Origin: Candidatus Poribacteria bacterium
GTDB taxonomy: Bacteria; Poribacteria; WGA-4E; WGA-3G
Direction of reading: 5' to 3'
DNA: 64,000 nt
Assembly: GCA_022819945.1 (NCBI GenBank)
Contig: JAJEGI010000115.1
Coordinates: 60,201 to 124,200 of the forward strand
In this document: positions 7,877 to 17,021 of the stretch, one piece after another
How positions within the stretch are numbered: the first letter of the stretch is position 1
Layout: every line of letters begins with the position of its first letter
The notes under the pieces: model-generated
Seen by the model: only the letters and a program-made list of their open reading frames with translations
Told to the model about the DNA's origin: nothing
The model's database searches: none
Position numbers and translations under genes: made by a program

Positions 7877-8695
7877 TTACGCTGCTGCTTCAATATTTTC
7901 CGGCATGTTCTCAAGCCGAGAGAGCCAGTAACCGACATCAAACGACTCATCACCGATAAGGAAACGCCACTGCTTGATCCGATTGACAATCTCAAGCCGA
8001 ACATCGTTCCCATACCACCTGTGATTCCGACCTAAGATGCCGTGGATCGGTGCTGAGTCTATATCATCAGTGTTCCAGAGTTGGCACTGACGCACCGTCG
8101 GGTTGAGGCGCAGTTTGAACATGTAGCGCGTCTGATCCGTGAGGTTCGGTTGTGCACAGTGCCACATCCCGTGATGCACCACAAAGAGGGTTCCTGCCTC
8201 ACAAGCGATCGGCAACTGACTGAGGAAGTTTTGATAACGCGCGATGTCCGTTTCACAGACGCGGCGATAGTGGCTTCCGGGCAGAATCATCGTTCCCCCC
8301 ATTTCGCGCGGTGTATCGTGCGAGAAATAGAAGAATTGGATATCAAAGTGCATCCGCAGATCAATGATCGCATCGGCATGCCAAATTTGCCCCATGTCGT
8401 TTTGCGGACGGACGATGTGAACGGCATGATGATCGTAGAGCGGATCCTCACCGACGAGACTCTGAATGATCCCGAGTACTTCCGGCATCCGAAAAACTTT
8501 GCCGACAGCAGAATCATCGTCCCAGACATCGTTTAAAACCGTGCCGCCGCGACCGCGGACGATCACACCGGCTTCCATCTCAGCGTGTGCGGCTTCATTC
8601 AATTCGTCAGGGATTAAATTATCGAAGCGGAGGTACCCGTCCGCAACGAAGTTCGCCATCTGTTCGGTAGTGAGCAAATACTTTTTGTCTAACAT
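7877..8695 (-). CDS. Phytanoyl-CoA dioxygenase (PhyH) family protein
   Basis: A 272-residue Fe(II)/2-oxoglutarate-dependent oxygenase of the PhyH family. The iron ligands are complete: HAD at residues 106-108 in IWHADA, and the distal His 179 in MWHCAQPN. Arg 190 in QTRYMF probably holds the 2-oxoglutarate carboxylate. ILPGSHY at 138-143 is the usual family motif. Substrate is unknown; Poribacteria carry large expansions of this family. The start has GGAGATCC just before it and overlaps the 3' end of the upstream small gene by seven bases, pointing to translational coupling. Confidence 0.92.
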   Translation of the reverse strand: MLDKKYLLTTEQMANFVADGYLRFDNLIPDELNEAAHAEMEAGVIVRGRGGTVLNDVWDDDSAVGKVFRMPEVLGIIQSLVGEDPLYDHHAVHIVRPQNDMGQIWHADAIIDLRMHFDIQFFYFSHDTPREMGGTMILPGSHYRRVCETDIARYQNFLSQLPIACEAGTLFVVHHGMWHCAQPNLTDQTRYMFKLRLNPTVRQCQLWNTDDIDSAPIHGILGRNHRWYGNDVRLEIVNRIKQWRFLIGDESFDVGYWLSRLENMPENIEAAA

Positions 8696-8970
8696 TGGAT
8701 CTCCTCCAATTTCTCCAGGATATATTCAAACCTGAGATATGAAGTATGATATTCCATACCCGGATAGGCAGGGAATTGTTGTGGGAACTGAATCACCCGC
8801 CAGCCATCCCGCATCGCTTCCAGAACTGAGTTATAAGGCGGTGTCTCGCTATCGCCTGTCGTATGGCGTTTCTCGCCGGTGCCGTCGTACATTGCCCAAG
8901 CGACAACGCTACTGTTCAGGTCAGGTGTGTGTAAATGCAGTACTAAAAGTTTCTGTCTTAATTCAGACAT
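8689..8970 (-). CDS. Small protein overlapping the PhyH gene
   Basis: A 93-residue soluble protein that I do not recognise. It reads MSELRQKLLVLHLHTPDLNS, then a middle with VVAWAMYDGTGE, DGWRVIQFPQQF and a C-terminal helix (LRFEYILEKLEEIQ). The stop codon TAG lies inside the first codons of the PhyH gene (ATGTTAG), so the two are almost certainly one transcript. The upstream ribosome site is weak (AAGGAAGG set rather far from the ATG). It may be an accessory protein of the PhyH enzyme; no domain supports a more definite statement. Confidence 0.65.
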   Translation of the reverse strand: MSELRQKLLVLHLHTPDLNSSVVAWAMYDGTGEKRHTTGDSETPPYNSVLEAMRDGWRVIQFPQQFPAYPGMEYHTSYLRFEYILEKLEEIQC

Positions 8971-9039
8971 GTTTTTAAAGTCAGCCTTCCTTGGAACACG
9001 CTTTGCAAACGCGCCGATGATATGTTCGAGTTTTAGACG

Positions 9040-9816
9040 CTATTGAGTCTTAATCCGGCTCCAAGTCGTCACCAACTTCCCACCGGGTTGCACATCTAAT
9101 GCAACGGACATCCCATCTTCCATTAATTCGTTGAGTTCCTTTTCGCTGAGGGCCCTGTTATAAAGAACGACTTCATCAATAGTGCCAGTCATCCAGTAGT
9201 TACCGATGTCGCAGCCACCGATAAAAAGGAAGTTATCGTGGTTATCAGGTTTCGTCCCCGGTGCGACTTGTGCGTCAACGGCTCCGTTGAGATAGAGTTT
9301 GAAGTCAGAGCCATCATAAGTGCCTGCGACGTGATGCCAATCCCCATCCGTCACAGCAGTTTTGGCATCAAAAGATTTCCAGCCTGCGTTTGTTGTGAAA
9401 GAATAATGGACAACGCCTGTATTAATATTACCGAAAAGCCCATAGTTTCTACCCGTCGGGTTGCGGTGTTCTTTAGAGGCGATAATTTGCCACGCCCCCG
9501 AGATTTTCGGGATATTTACCCATGCGGCGATTGTGAACTCTTCCAAGTCGAGCGCATTATCATCATCAACCGTTACCATATCTGCGCCGCCGAATTCCAT
9601 TGCACCCTCAAATTTGCCATCAACCCACTTCGGTTTACCTCTCGCGATTTTTCCATCTAATCCGTTATCGGAGGAATCCGTAACGGCTTCGCCTTTGCCT
9701 TCATCGAACAACCACGCACCAACAAGACCGCCCGTATCCAGTGCTATGACATGCGTCGCGGCGAGGTATATTAACACAAAAAGACTTAAGGTTAGAAACG
9801 TTAGCACTTTGTACAT
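9040..9816 (-). CDS. Secreted LamG (concanavalin A-like) domain protein
   Basis: A 258-residue exported protein. A signal peptide (LTFLTLSLFVLIYLAATHVIA) is followed by a single LamG/Laminin_G_3 domain over residues 28-230. It begins at GLVGAWLFDEGKGEAVTDSS and includes EFTIAAWVNIP, DGDWHHVAGTYDG and GTIDEVVLYNRALSEKE, the standard sequence landmarks. The domain binds carbohydrate or protein ligands, and such proteins are very common in this lineage. The short tail (VALDVQPGGKLVTTW) has no anchor. AAGGAGGG precedes the ATG. It lies 69 bases from the small gene next to PhyH, on the same strand. Confidence 0.88.
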   Translation of the reverse strand: MYKVLTFLTLSLFVLIYLAATHVIALDTGGLVGAWLFDEGKGEAVTDSSDNGLDGKIARGKPKWVDGKFEGAMEFGGADMVTVDDDNALDLEEFTIAAWVNIPKISGAWQIIASKEHRNPTGRNYGLFGNINTGVVHYSFTTNAGWKSFDAKTAVTDGDWHHVAGTYDGSDFKLYLNGAVDAQVAPGTKPDNHDNFLFIGGCDIGNYWMTGTIDEVVLYNRALSEKELNELMEDGMSVALDVQPGGKLVTTWSRIKTQ

Positions 9817-9872
9817 CAGAAACCCTCCTTTTCAAATAAACAGACCTTGATACTGAAATTCAAGGCTATCGT

Positions 9873-11165
9873 TTAGACAACAGTTTCAGGCGGTATCGTA
9901 GCGTCTTTTGGCACAATCACAATACCGTCCCGAATGTAGTAGTCTTCACCATCGTAGTTATCAATTCCGTCTCGGTTCACAAGTACTGAATTATCACCGA
10001 TACGCGCATTTTTGTCAATAATTGCATTCTGAATCAGGCAACTGCGACCAATACCGACATTAGGGATACCTGACCTTTCATTTTCCGCTCGCGACGCATC
10101 TGACTCATAATAGTCCGCTCCCATAAGTATCGACTGGTAAATTCGACTGCCCCCTGAGATGATACTTCGGATACCGACAATGGTTCGATCCAACTCGGAA
10201 TCATCAATGATCGAGCCTTCAGCAAGAATCGATGAACGGACACTACTGCTGTTAACTTTGGTACTTGGCAGATGCCGCCGGTTAGTATAGATCGGTGCCT
10301 GTTCATCGTAGAAGTTGAACGCGGGTGTGGCATCCGTGAGTGCTATATTTGCCGAATAGAATGCATGGATCGTACCAATATCCTCCCAATAGCCATCGAA
10401 GAAATAGGCTGAAACCGTACGCGTCTGAATGCTCTTCGGAATAATATCCTTACCGAAATCCACGTTTGAATCATCTTGCAGCACCTCTTGTAAGACTTCT
10501 CGATTAAAGATATAGATGCCCATTGAGGCGATGTATTCCCTTCCATGCGGTTCAATGCCCCGCGATGTAAATACCTCAGGTTCAACGCGGAGTCGCTGGA
10601 GTTCCGCCTCTGTTTGCGGCTTTTCAACGAAATCTACGATACGTCCACTTGCATCTGCTTGGAGAATGCCGAGTCCGCTCGTAACCTCTCTCTCCACAGG
10701 GATGACAGAAACTGTAATGTCTGCATTAGATTCGGTATGAACAGCCAACATTTTTTGGTAATCCATCCGATAGAGATGGTCACCTGCAAGAATCAGGACA
10801 TGGTTGTTTTTGAACCGTGGATTGAGAATATAAGGTTGGTTGTGTTTGATGGCATCCGCAGTCCCTTGATACCACTCTTCGCCCATCAGCGTCTGTTGCG
10901 CTGCGAGAATTTGGACGAACCCGCGGCGGTACGTATCAAACCGGTACGTCTGTGCAATATGTCGATTCAAGGAGACAGAGTTGAACTGGGTCAAGACATA
11001 GATTTTCTCCAGTCCTGAATGTAGGCAATTACTAATCGGTATATCCACCAGTCGAAACTTACCTGCAATCGGGACACTCGGTTTCGCCCGATCCCGTGTC
11101 AATGGAAATAGCCGTGTGCCGCGGCCGCCGCCAAGAATAACCGCAATAACGCTCTCATTGCTCAT
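9873..11165 (-). CDS. glgC: Glucose-1-phosphate adenylyltransferase (ADP-glucose pyrophosphorylase)
   Basis: A 430-residue GlgC, which makes ADP-glucose from glucose-1-phosphate and ATP, the committed step of bacterial glycogen synthesis. The nucleotide-binding start AVILGGGRGTRLFPLTRDRA is followed by KPSVPIAGKFRLVDIPISNC. The substrate region (GTADAIKHN, LAGDHLYRMDYQ) is present, and the C-terminal part has the left-handed beta-helix character expected. The start at 11165 is chosen over an in-frame codon five residues upstream because GGAGG lies eight bases before it. It lies 65 bases downstream of hisB on the same strand, and with glgP, glgA and glgB forms a split glycogen locus. Confidence 0.96.
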   Translation of the reverse strand: MSNESVIAVILGGGRGTRLFPLTRDRAKPSVPIAGKFRLVDIPISNCLHSGLEKIYVLTQFNSVSLNRHIAQTYRFDTYRRGFVQILAAQQTLMGEEWYQGTADAIKHNQPYILNPRFKNNHVLILAGDHLYRMDYQKMLAVHTESNADITVSVIPVEREVTSGLGILQADASGRIVDFVEKPQTEAELQRLRVEPEVFTSRGIEPHGREYIASMGIYIFNREVLQEVLQDDSNVDFGKDIIPKSIQTRTVSAYFFDGYWEDIGTIHAFYSANIALTDATPAFNFYDEQAPIYTNRRHLPSTKVNSSSVRSSILAEGSIIDDSELDRTIVGIRSIISGGSRIYQSILMGADYYESDASRAENERSGIPNVGIGRSCLIQNAIIDKNARIGDNSVLVNRDGIDNYDGEDYYIRDGIVIVPKDATIPPETVV

Positions 11166-11230
11166 TAAATGCTCCTCCAATTTAGTTATCAGATTTGGAG
11201 TCGTCAGTTATAAGTTATAACTATTCCGTC

Positions 11231-11818
11231 CTATAAACTTCCTTTAGTGGACAAGACACCCGTGATATTTTCATCAAGGCGTGTTGCAATGTGCAACGCT
11301 TTCGCGACTGCCTTAAAGATCGCTTCAATGATATGATGCTGATTCGTGCCATAGGGAACATTGACGTGTAAGGTTGTACCGCTATTGTTCACAAATCCGT
11401 GGAAAAATTCCTCCGCGAGTTCAATATCAAAATCGCCAACCTTTCCATAACTCAGCGGTGTCTCAAAGTGGAGGTAAGGTCGTCCGCAGACATCCAAGTC
11501 AACTTTCGCAAGCGATTCATACATCGGGACAGTGAAACTACCGAACCGTTGCATCCCTGCTTTGTCGAGTACTGCTTTTTGGAGGGCTTGCCCCAGGCAG
11601 ATACCGACATCCTCGGTCGTATGATGTGCATCTACATGTAAATCACCCTTCGCTTCAATCTCAAGGTTAAAGAACCCGTGTTTGGCAAAGAGTTCTAACA
11701 TGTGATCCAAGAATCCGACACCGGTATTAATGTTGGATGCCCCAGTCCCGTCAAGGTCAAGGGTGAGTCGGATGCGGGTCTCTGCTGTTTCGCGGGCGAT
11801 TTCTGCTTTTCTATCCAT
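11231..11818 (-). CDS. hisB: Imidazoleglycerol-phosphate dehydratase
   Basis: A 195-residue monofunctional HisB, catalysing dehydration of imidazole glycerol phosphate to imidazole acetol phosphate in histidine synthesis. The manganese-binding motifs are both present: DAHHTTEDVGI and NQHHIIEAIFKA. The N-terminal TRIRLTLDLDGTG and GFLDHMLELFAKH segments are characteristic. The length is standard and there is no phosphatase domain. It is an isolated his gene lying between glgC and glgP on the same strand, so it seems to have been drawn into this gene string rather than kept in a histidine operon. Confidence 0.97.
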   Translation of the reverse strand: MDRKAEIARETAETRIRLTLDLDGTGASNINTGVGFLDHMLELFAKHGFFNLEIEAKGDLHVDAHHTTEDVGICLGQALQKAVLDKAGMQRFGSFTVPMYESLAKVDLDVCGRPYLHFETPLSYGKVGDFDIELAEEFFHGFVNNSGTTLHVNVPYGTNQHHIIEAIFKAVAKALHIATRLDENITGVLSTKGSL

Positions 11819-12052
11819 TTTTTAATTGTCCCTTGTTGTTTGGGACTACGTTTTTTATCAAAATTCGCTTCACGCTTTTTTAATTATCCCGTGCGGTTCG
11901 GTCAAGTCGATTGGAGGTTTCACGTTCTTTTCCGTATATCCGCTTTCCACTTCGTTTCAAGCTGTGTACTGTTATTATACGCTTAAAAATGGTTTTCAGC
12001 AACGCGAAAACAAATGCTTCACTGTAGAAGCAAGTTCTTGCTCGCTATACTT

Positions 12053-14650
12053 TTACGCCCATGTCACCAATCCAAGTTCGTATGGAGATTGCAGATCCTC
12101 ATGATAGGGTAAAGTCCGCACCGTATAACCGTGCAAGCCTGTCTGTTTCAAGGTAAGCGTCCCTTCAAAGAGATAGGTGCCGCCCCCGAGATCATCCTTA
12201 TATGCCATAGGACTAATTGCGCCGTTGTGGATTTCACCCACCTCGTCTAACACACCGTGGTAAATTTGAACAGCGAGTTCGTGCGGAAACAGCACATCGG
12301 TTCGGACGACTGCTTGCACCGTTGTAGATTTACCAACGCCAAGTTCAGAACTTTGCGTGGAAGTGGCTTTGGCATCGGTGCGCTTTTCTTCAATCCGAAG
12401 GTCGCCCCAGTGGTCTCGAATGTGAGTTTTCCAGCGTGCTAAGGCGATACTACGTTTTGACTCGGATGCATTGAGTTCTTGCCAACGCCGATGTGCCGGA
12501 AAATACAGCTGCTCCGCATACTCTGATACCATCCGTTTGGTATTGAAAACAGGTGCGAGATTCTGCATTGCAGTTTTCATCCGTGCAACCCATTCGTGAG
12601 GCACATCGTCAACAAGGTTACGCTGGTAAAAGAGTGGTACAATCTCGTTCTCAAGGAGATCATAAATGGCGTTCGCGTGTGCTTTGTTGGTAGATTTGGA
12701 ATCCTCGGGAACGGGTCCCGCGTCAATCGTCCACCCACCCCCCAGATGGTTCGCTTCAGCCCACCAGCCATCTGCGATACTGAGATTGAGAACACCGTTC
12801 GCTGCTGCCTTCATACCGCTCGTACCGCTCGCCTCATTGGGACGCAATGGGTTGTTAAGCCATACATCAACACCTTCAACGAGATAACGTCCGACACAAA
12901 TATCGTAGTTCTCAATGAAGACGATTTTATGATAAAACCGAGGTTCCGCCGCGATGCGAGCGATACGCTGGATGAGCAGCTTCCCCTCATAGTCATGTGG
13001 ATGTGCTTTCCCCGCAAAAATGAGTTGAACAGGACGCTCAGGATGGTTGAGAATCTTATCAAGCCGGTCAACATCATGGAACAGCAAAGTGGCACGCTTG
13101 TAGGTCGCAAATCGGCGTGCAAAACCGATTGTTAACGCCGCTGAGTTGAGCGTTTTCGTTGCCATGCGATCACTTTCTTGCGTATGCTTGGAAACCAAAC
13201 CGACGCGCGCCTGTTTCTGTTCCTGCCGTTGGCGAGCGAATGTGATGAGGCGTTCGCGCCGCCGTTCGTGTATCCGCCACAATTCGGGGTCAGGAATCTG
13301 CGAAATTTGTGTCCAGACAGCTTGATTTGTGAGTTCGACAATCCAGCGGGGGCCAAGGTATCTATCAAAAAGGCTCTGCATATCGCCAGAGACCCATGAA
13401 CGCGTATGAATGCCGTTGGTAATCGCCCCAATCGGCACCTCATGCACCGGTGTCTCGGGCCAGAGATCTTTCCACATTTCACGAGCGACGTGTCCGTGCA
13501 ATTGGCTCACACCGTTGCACATTGCGGAGAGCCGGAGCGCGAGAAGTGCAGGGCTGAATTCGCTGTGCGTATTCGATGGATTTGTTCTACCGAGACCGAG
13601 GAAGGTATCCATGGAGACACCGAGTTCACGGTAATAACTGCTGAAATAGTGATTCACTAAATCGGGCGGGAACCAGTCAATACCGGCAGGAACAGGGGTA
13701 TGCGTCGTGAAGATATTTCCTGCCCTGGTCGCTTCACAGGCTTCTTCAAAACGGATGCCTGTCTGCGAAATCATCTGCCGAATCCGTTCAATTGCAAGGA
13801 ACGCCGCGTGTCCTTCATTCATGTGGCAAACGGTGGGCTGGATACCGAGGGCTGCCATGGCACGGTAGCCGCCAATACCGAGCAGAATTTCCTGTTTGAT
13901 GCGGAGGCGTTCATCACCCCCATACAGGTAGTCAGTGATGCTCCGCAATTCTTCGTCCTGGTTTTCGGGGATATTCGTATCAAGTAGATACAGCGGCACA
14001 CGTCCGACTTGGGCGCACCAGACTTTAGCGATCGCCTTTCCTTCGGGGTATTCGACTTCGACGAAAAGTGGGGACCCATCAGCGAGTTTCACTGGCTGAA
14101 CGGGCATATTGTAAAAGTCATTGGTAGGGTAATCTGCCATCTGCCAACCATCTGCAGTCAGGGTCTGGCGGAAATAGCCGTGTTGATAGAGGAGTCCGAC
14201 TGCCACGAAAGGCAGCCCTAAGTAACTCGTGGACTTTAGATGGTCGCCTGCTAAGACCCCTAAGCCACCGGAGTAGAGCGGCATGCACTCTGTCAACCCG
14301 TATTCCATTGAAAAATAGGCAATTTGCAGATCGTTGAGCGTCCCATCCTTGTAATTTGTCTCAAACCATGAAGGGGTCTTATGATATTCTCTAAATTTCT
14401 TATGGATGACTTCAAGGCGTGCGAGGAACACGCTATCTTTTGCGGTAGCATCTAACTGTTCTTGTGAAATCTGACCAAGCATCGCGACGGGGTTATGATA
14501 GGTTTTTTCCCATAATTCGGCATCAAGATGATGAAATAGATCCAGTGCTTCACGATCCCAGGTCCACCATAGATTTAGGGCAAGCTCACGCAAAGGCTCA
14601 AGATTCGGGGGTAAAGTCGGCACCACTGTTAACTGACGAAGTGGCTTCAT
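12053..14650 (-). CDS. glgP: Glycogen/alpha-glucan phosphorylase
   Basis: An 865-residue GT35 phosphorylase that releases glucose-1-phosphate from alpha-1,4-glucans using pyridoxal phosphate. It has the long-form N-terminus seen in the bacterial/archaeal AlgP type (NLWWTWDREALDLF, IAYFSMEYGLTECMPLYSGG, LGVLAGDHLKS). The PLP-lysine segment EASGTSGMKAAANGVLNLS is near residue 612, and LRPNEASGTSGMK is intact. A C-terminal extension of about 120 residues (after WGDLRI) forms a small beta domain seen in this subtype. GGAGAATGG precedes the start. The winged-helix gene ends 25 bases upstream, so the two are probably one transcript from the promoter at 15026-15054. Confidence 0.95.
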   Translation of the reverse strand: MKPLRQLTVVPTLPPNLEPLRELALNLWWTWDREALDLFHHLDAELWEKTYHNPVAMLGQISQEQLDATAKDSVFLARLEVIHKKFREYHKTPSWFETNYKDGTLNDLQIAYFSMEYGLTECMPLYSGGLGVLAGDHLKSTSYLGLPFVAVGLLYQHGYFRQTLTADGWQMADYPTNDFYNMPVQPVKLADGSPLFVEVEYPEGKAIAKVWCAQVGRVPLYLLDTNIPENQDEELRSITDYLYGGDERLRIKQEILLGIGGYRAMAALGIQPTVCHMNEGHAAFLAIERIRQMISQTGIRFEEACEATRAGNIFTTHTPVPAGIDWFPPDLVNHYFSSYYRELGVSMDTFLGLGRTNPSNTHSEFSPALLALRLSAMCNGVSQLHGHVAREMWKDLWPETPVHEVPIGAITNGIHTRSWVSGDMQSLFDRYLGPRWIVELTNQAVWTQISQIPDPELWRIHERRRERLITFARQRQEQKQARVGLVSKHTQESDRMATKTLNSAALTIGFARRFATYKRATLLFHDVDRLDKILNHPERPVQLIFAGKAHPHDYEGKLLIQRIARIAAEPRFYHKIVFIENYDICVGRYLVEGVDVWLNNPLRPNEASGTSGMKAAANGVLNLSIADGWWAEANHLGGGWTIDAGPVPEDSKSTNKAHANAIYDLLENEIVPLFYQRNLVDDVPHEWVARMKTAMQNLAPVFNTKRMVSEYAEQLYFPAHRRWQELNASESKRSIALARWKTHIRDHWGDLRIEEKRTDAKATSTQSSELGVGKSTTVQAVVRTDVLFPHELAVQIYHGVLDEVGEIHNGAISPMAYKDDLGGGTYLFEGTLTLKQTGLHGYTVRTLPYHEDLQSPYELGLVTWA

Positions 14651-14675
14651 TTTAATTCCATTCTCCTTCCGAAAT

Positions 14676-14900
14676 CTATGCCGCTGCTGCGTCTGATTGC
14701 TGTGTCTTTAGTGTGATGTAAGTGCCTTGTTTCCGCTTTTCAAAATCTAATTTGCTTTCGCGAGCGAGCCAACCGATCGCCATCAGGACCGTACGTTCAT
14801 TCTCTCCGAGTTCGCGGGTCAACTTTGTAACAGTGGCTTCGCTGTTCTCTTCAAGATAGCGCCACACAGCACCCGCGACACTTCCAATATTTTCTAACAT
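14676..14900 (-). CDS. Small winged-helix protein (DUF2582-like)
   Basis: A 74-residue protein made almost entirely of one winged helix-turn-helix: IGSVAGAVWRYLEENSEATV, TKLTRELGENERTVLMAIGWLARE, then the wing (LDFEKRKQGTYITLK). This is the pattern of the DUF2582 / winged-helix family often found as a very small stand-alone protein. It precedes glgP by 25 bases and follows a consensus-like promoter, so it may regulate the glycogen genes or itself; that is inference. No ligand-binding domain is present. The last residues (SDAAAA) look disordered. Confidence 0.82.
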   Translation of the reverse strand: MLENIGSVAGAVWRYLEENSEATVTKLTRELGENERTVLMAIGWLARESKLDFEKRKQGTYITLKTQQSDAAAA

Positions 14901-15025
14901 TTTACCTCCAAAAATATATAAAAACCGTGGGATTTATTGACTACATTTTAACCTGTACCTTGTGCAATTTACGCCGAAAATTTTTTATAGAAAATTAAAA
15001 GATGTCGCACAAGACTTCAGTATAT

Positions 15026-15054
15026 ATTATAGTTGGTTTAGGTAAGGTTGTCAA
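15026..15054 (-). promoter_or_regulatory. Strong sigma-70-type promoter for winged-helix gene and glgP
   Basis: On the minus strand: TTGACA, a 17-base spacer, TATAAT. Both hexamers match the consensus fully. The RNA start would be near 15019, leaving a leader of about 120 bases before the ATG at 14900. Confidence 0.8.
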
Positions 15055-15139
15055 GGACAATAGCCTGAATAGCCATCAGCAATCAGCGATCGTCAAGCAG
15101 TGAGAATCCTACAAGAGTGCTCGCGATTCGCACGTGGAT

Positions 15140-15169
15140 TTGACATCCATTTTGAGATTATGCTATAAT
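15140..15169 (+). promoter_or_regulatory. Strong sigma-70-type promoter for glgA
   Basis: TTGACA (15140-15145), an 18-base spacer, TATAAT (15164-15169). Both hexamers are perfect consensus. The RNA start would be near 15176, about 65 bases before the TTG start of glgA. Confidence 0.8.
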
Positions 15170-15240
15170 TCTTCGCAATAGATACACTTAAAGGCTTTGC
15201 TTGCAAGCCCACAAAAAATAATTTCGGAGAGGTAAAAAAT

Positions 15241-16989
15241 TTGAGTATTGTTGTTCACGTCACACACGAAGCCATCCAAAAAATGGGGGGCATCGGTGCA
15301 GTCTTAGAAGGGTTACTGACAACCCATAACTACAATGAAGCGATTGAGCGCACTTTTCTTGTGGGTCCGCTCTTTTCGGGTGCCGATTTGGGCAGTTTAG
15401 AGACCGTCCTGTACCGTGCGAGCGAAGGGATAACGGACACACCGTACGCGGCGGCTCTCAGTGAGATTGAACAAACCTATCACGTGGAACTCGTCTACGG
15501 GCAACGCCAATTTGAAAATAAAAATAAGAAAGTTACGACCCTCACAGATGTCATCCTGGTGAACGTCTCAAGCACCAACGAAGCACTGACAGGACAGTTC
15601 AAATGGCAACTCTACGAACACTTCCACATCGAATCAAGCCGTTACGAAAAAGAATGGGAGTTTGAGGAGTATATCCGTCTTGCTGAACCCGCGTATGCAG
15701 CACTGCAGGCAATCATCGGTGAAGAGACAACGACCCCTGTGTTCATCATTTCGCACGAATTCATGGGGATGCCACTCGCCCTCAAAACACTCATTGAGCG
15801 GAAAAGTAGCGAAACGGCGCAGAACATGCGTACTGTCTTCTACGCCCACGAAGTGGCAACGATACGTCCCATTGTTGAAGGACATCCCGGTCACGATGTC
15901 CGTTTTTACAATGCTTTAGAACAGGCGAAAGCACACGGGCAATCCATCCATGATGTCTTCGACGATCCGTTCTGGTATTTCAAACACGCGTTGATTGACA
16001 AGGCACACCTCTGTGATACTATCTTCGCCGTTGGTGATCTCGTTGTAGACGAACTCCGATTCTTGGCAAAGCCGTTTGAGGAATTTCCGATTAACCTCGT
16101 TTATAACGGCATCCCGGCATTTGAGGTGAGTCTACAAGAGAAACTCACATCAAAAGCATTGCTCCAAAAATATGCGAAAACGTTGTTAGATTACCGTCCC
16201 GATTACGTCTTCACACACGTAACGCGGCTCGTTAAAAGCAAAGGGTTATGGCGCGATTTACAGGTGCTGATGCACCTCGATTCGCTCCTCGCCTCTAACG
16301 ATAAAACCGCTGTACTGTTTATCCTCTCCACAGAAATTGCGACAGGAAGACCCAACGAAACCATTCAAGAAATGGAGGAAGCCTACGGTTGGCCCGTGCA
16401 CCACAAAATCGGTTATCCCGATCTCGTCGGTGCAGAGATTGAATTGAACAACGGTGTCTCTGCATTCAATCTCCAGTCTAAGGCGATCAAAGTCGTCTTT
16501 GTGAATCAGTTTGGATGGAGCCAAGCTGCTTGTGGAAAACGGATGCCGATAGAGATGGAGTTTATGGACATTCGCAAGGGAAGCGATGCGGAATTTGGGC
16601 AATCCATTTACGAACCCTTCGGCATCGCGCAGGTGGAACCGCTGAGTTTCGGTGCGATTTGCGTCGTTAGCAATGTATGTGGATGTTGCGGTTTCCTTCA
16701 GCGCGCCACCGACAACCGTGAAGTTCCGAATATTGTTATCGCCGACTATACGCAGCTGCAGATCCCGCCGAAATCGTTGGACGATGTACTTCATATCGGT
16801 TTGGCGGAACGAAACGCGATTGAAATGGAAAATAGTCGAGACATCGCGGCGAAACTCTTAGGACGCTTGCCGCGGAAACCCCGTGATGTAGAGGATATGC
16901 TGCGAGAAGGCTACGACATCGCTTCCCGGATGAGCTGGGAGGTTGTCGTTAAGGATTATTTCTTGCCTGGATTGAAACAGGCATTGTAA
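15241..16989 (+). CDS. glgA: Glycogen synthase-like glycosyltransferase
   Basis: A 582-residue glycosyltransferase that fits the glycogen synthase slot of the locus, extending alpha-1,4-glucan from ADP-glucose. The N-terminus carries QKMGGIGAVLEGLL, a version of the KxGGL nucleotide-binding motif of GT5 enzymes (usually KTGGL). The C-terminal domain has SIYEPFGIAQVEPLSFGAI, the E-x7-E signature, and THVTRLVKSKG matches the usual start of that domain. It is longer than ordinary GlgA (about 480) and carries insertions, so donor and acceptor could differ. It starts at TTG with CGGAGAGG seven to nine bases before it, behind a consensus promoter. A PhyH-like gene follows 32 bases later. Confidence 0.85.
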   Translation: MSIVVHVTHEAIQKMGGIGAVLEGLLTTHNYNEAIERTFLVGPLFSGADLGSLETVLYRASEGITDTPYAAALSEIEQTYHVELVYGQRQFENKNKKVTTLTDVILVNVSSTNEALTGQFKWQLYEHFHIESSRYEKEWEFEEYIRLAEPAYAALQAIIGEETTTPVFIISHEFMGMPLALKTLIERKSSETAQNMRTVFYAHEVATIRPIVEGHPGHDVRFYNALEQAKAHGQSIHDVFDDPFWYFKHALIDKAHLCDTIFAVGDLVVDELRFLAKPFEEFPINLVYNGIPAFEVSLQEKLTSKALLQKYAKTLLDYRPDYVFTHVTRLVKSKGLWRDLQVLMHLDSLLASNDKTAVLFILSTEIATGRPNETIQEMEEAYGWPVHHKIGYPDLVGAEIELNNGVSAFNLQSKAIKVVFVNQFGWSQAACGKRMPIEMEFMDIRKGSDAEFGQSIYEPFGIAQVEPLSFGAICVVSNVCGCCGFLQRATDNREVPNIVIADYTQLQIPPKSLDDVLHIGLAERNAIEMENSRDIAAKLLGRLPRKPRDVEDMLREGYDIASRMSWEVVVKDYFLPGLKQAL

Positions 16990-17021
16990 TATTTGGTTGT
17001 CTATAAAAGGATTTGATTGTT

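Larger units (their letters stand above)
14901..15240. other. Divergent regulatory region between glgP operon and glgA
   Basis: A 340-base gene-free region containing two opposed, near-consensus promoters (15026-15054 minus and 15140-15169 plus) about 85 bases apart. The leaders are about 120 bases on the minus side and about 65 on the plus side. No clear operator palindrome or riboswitch fold was recognised. Confidence 0.6.
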
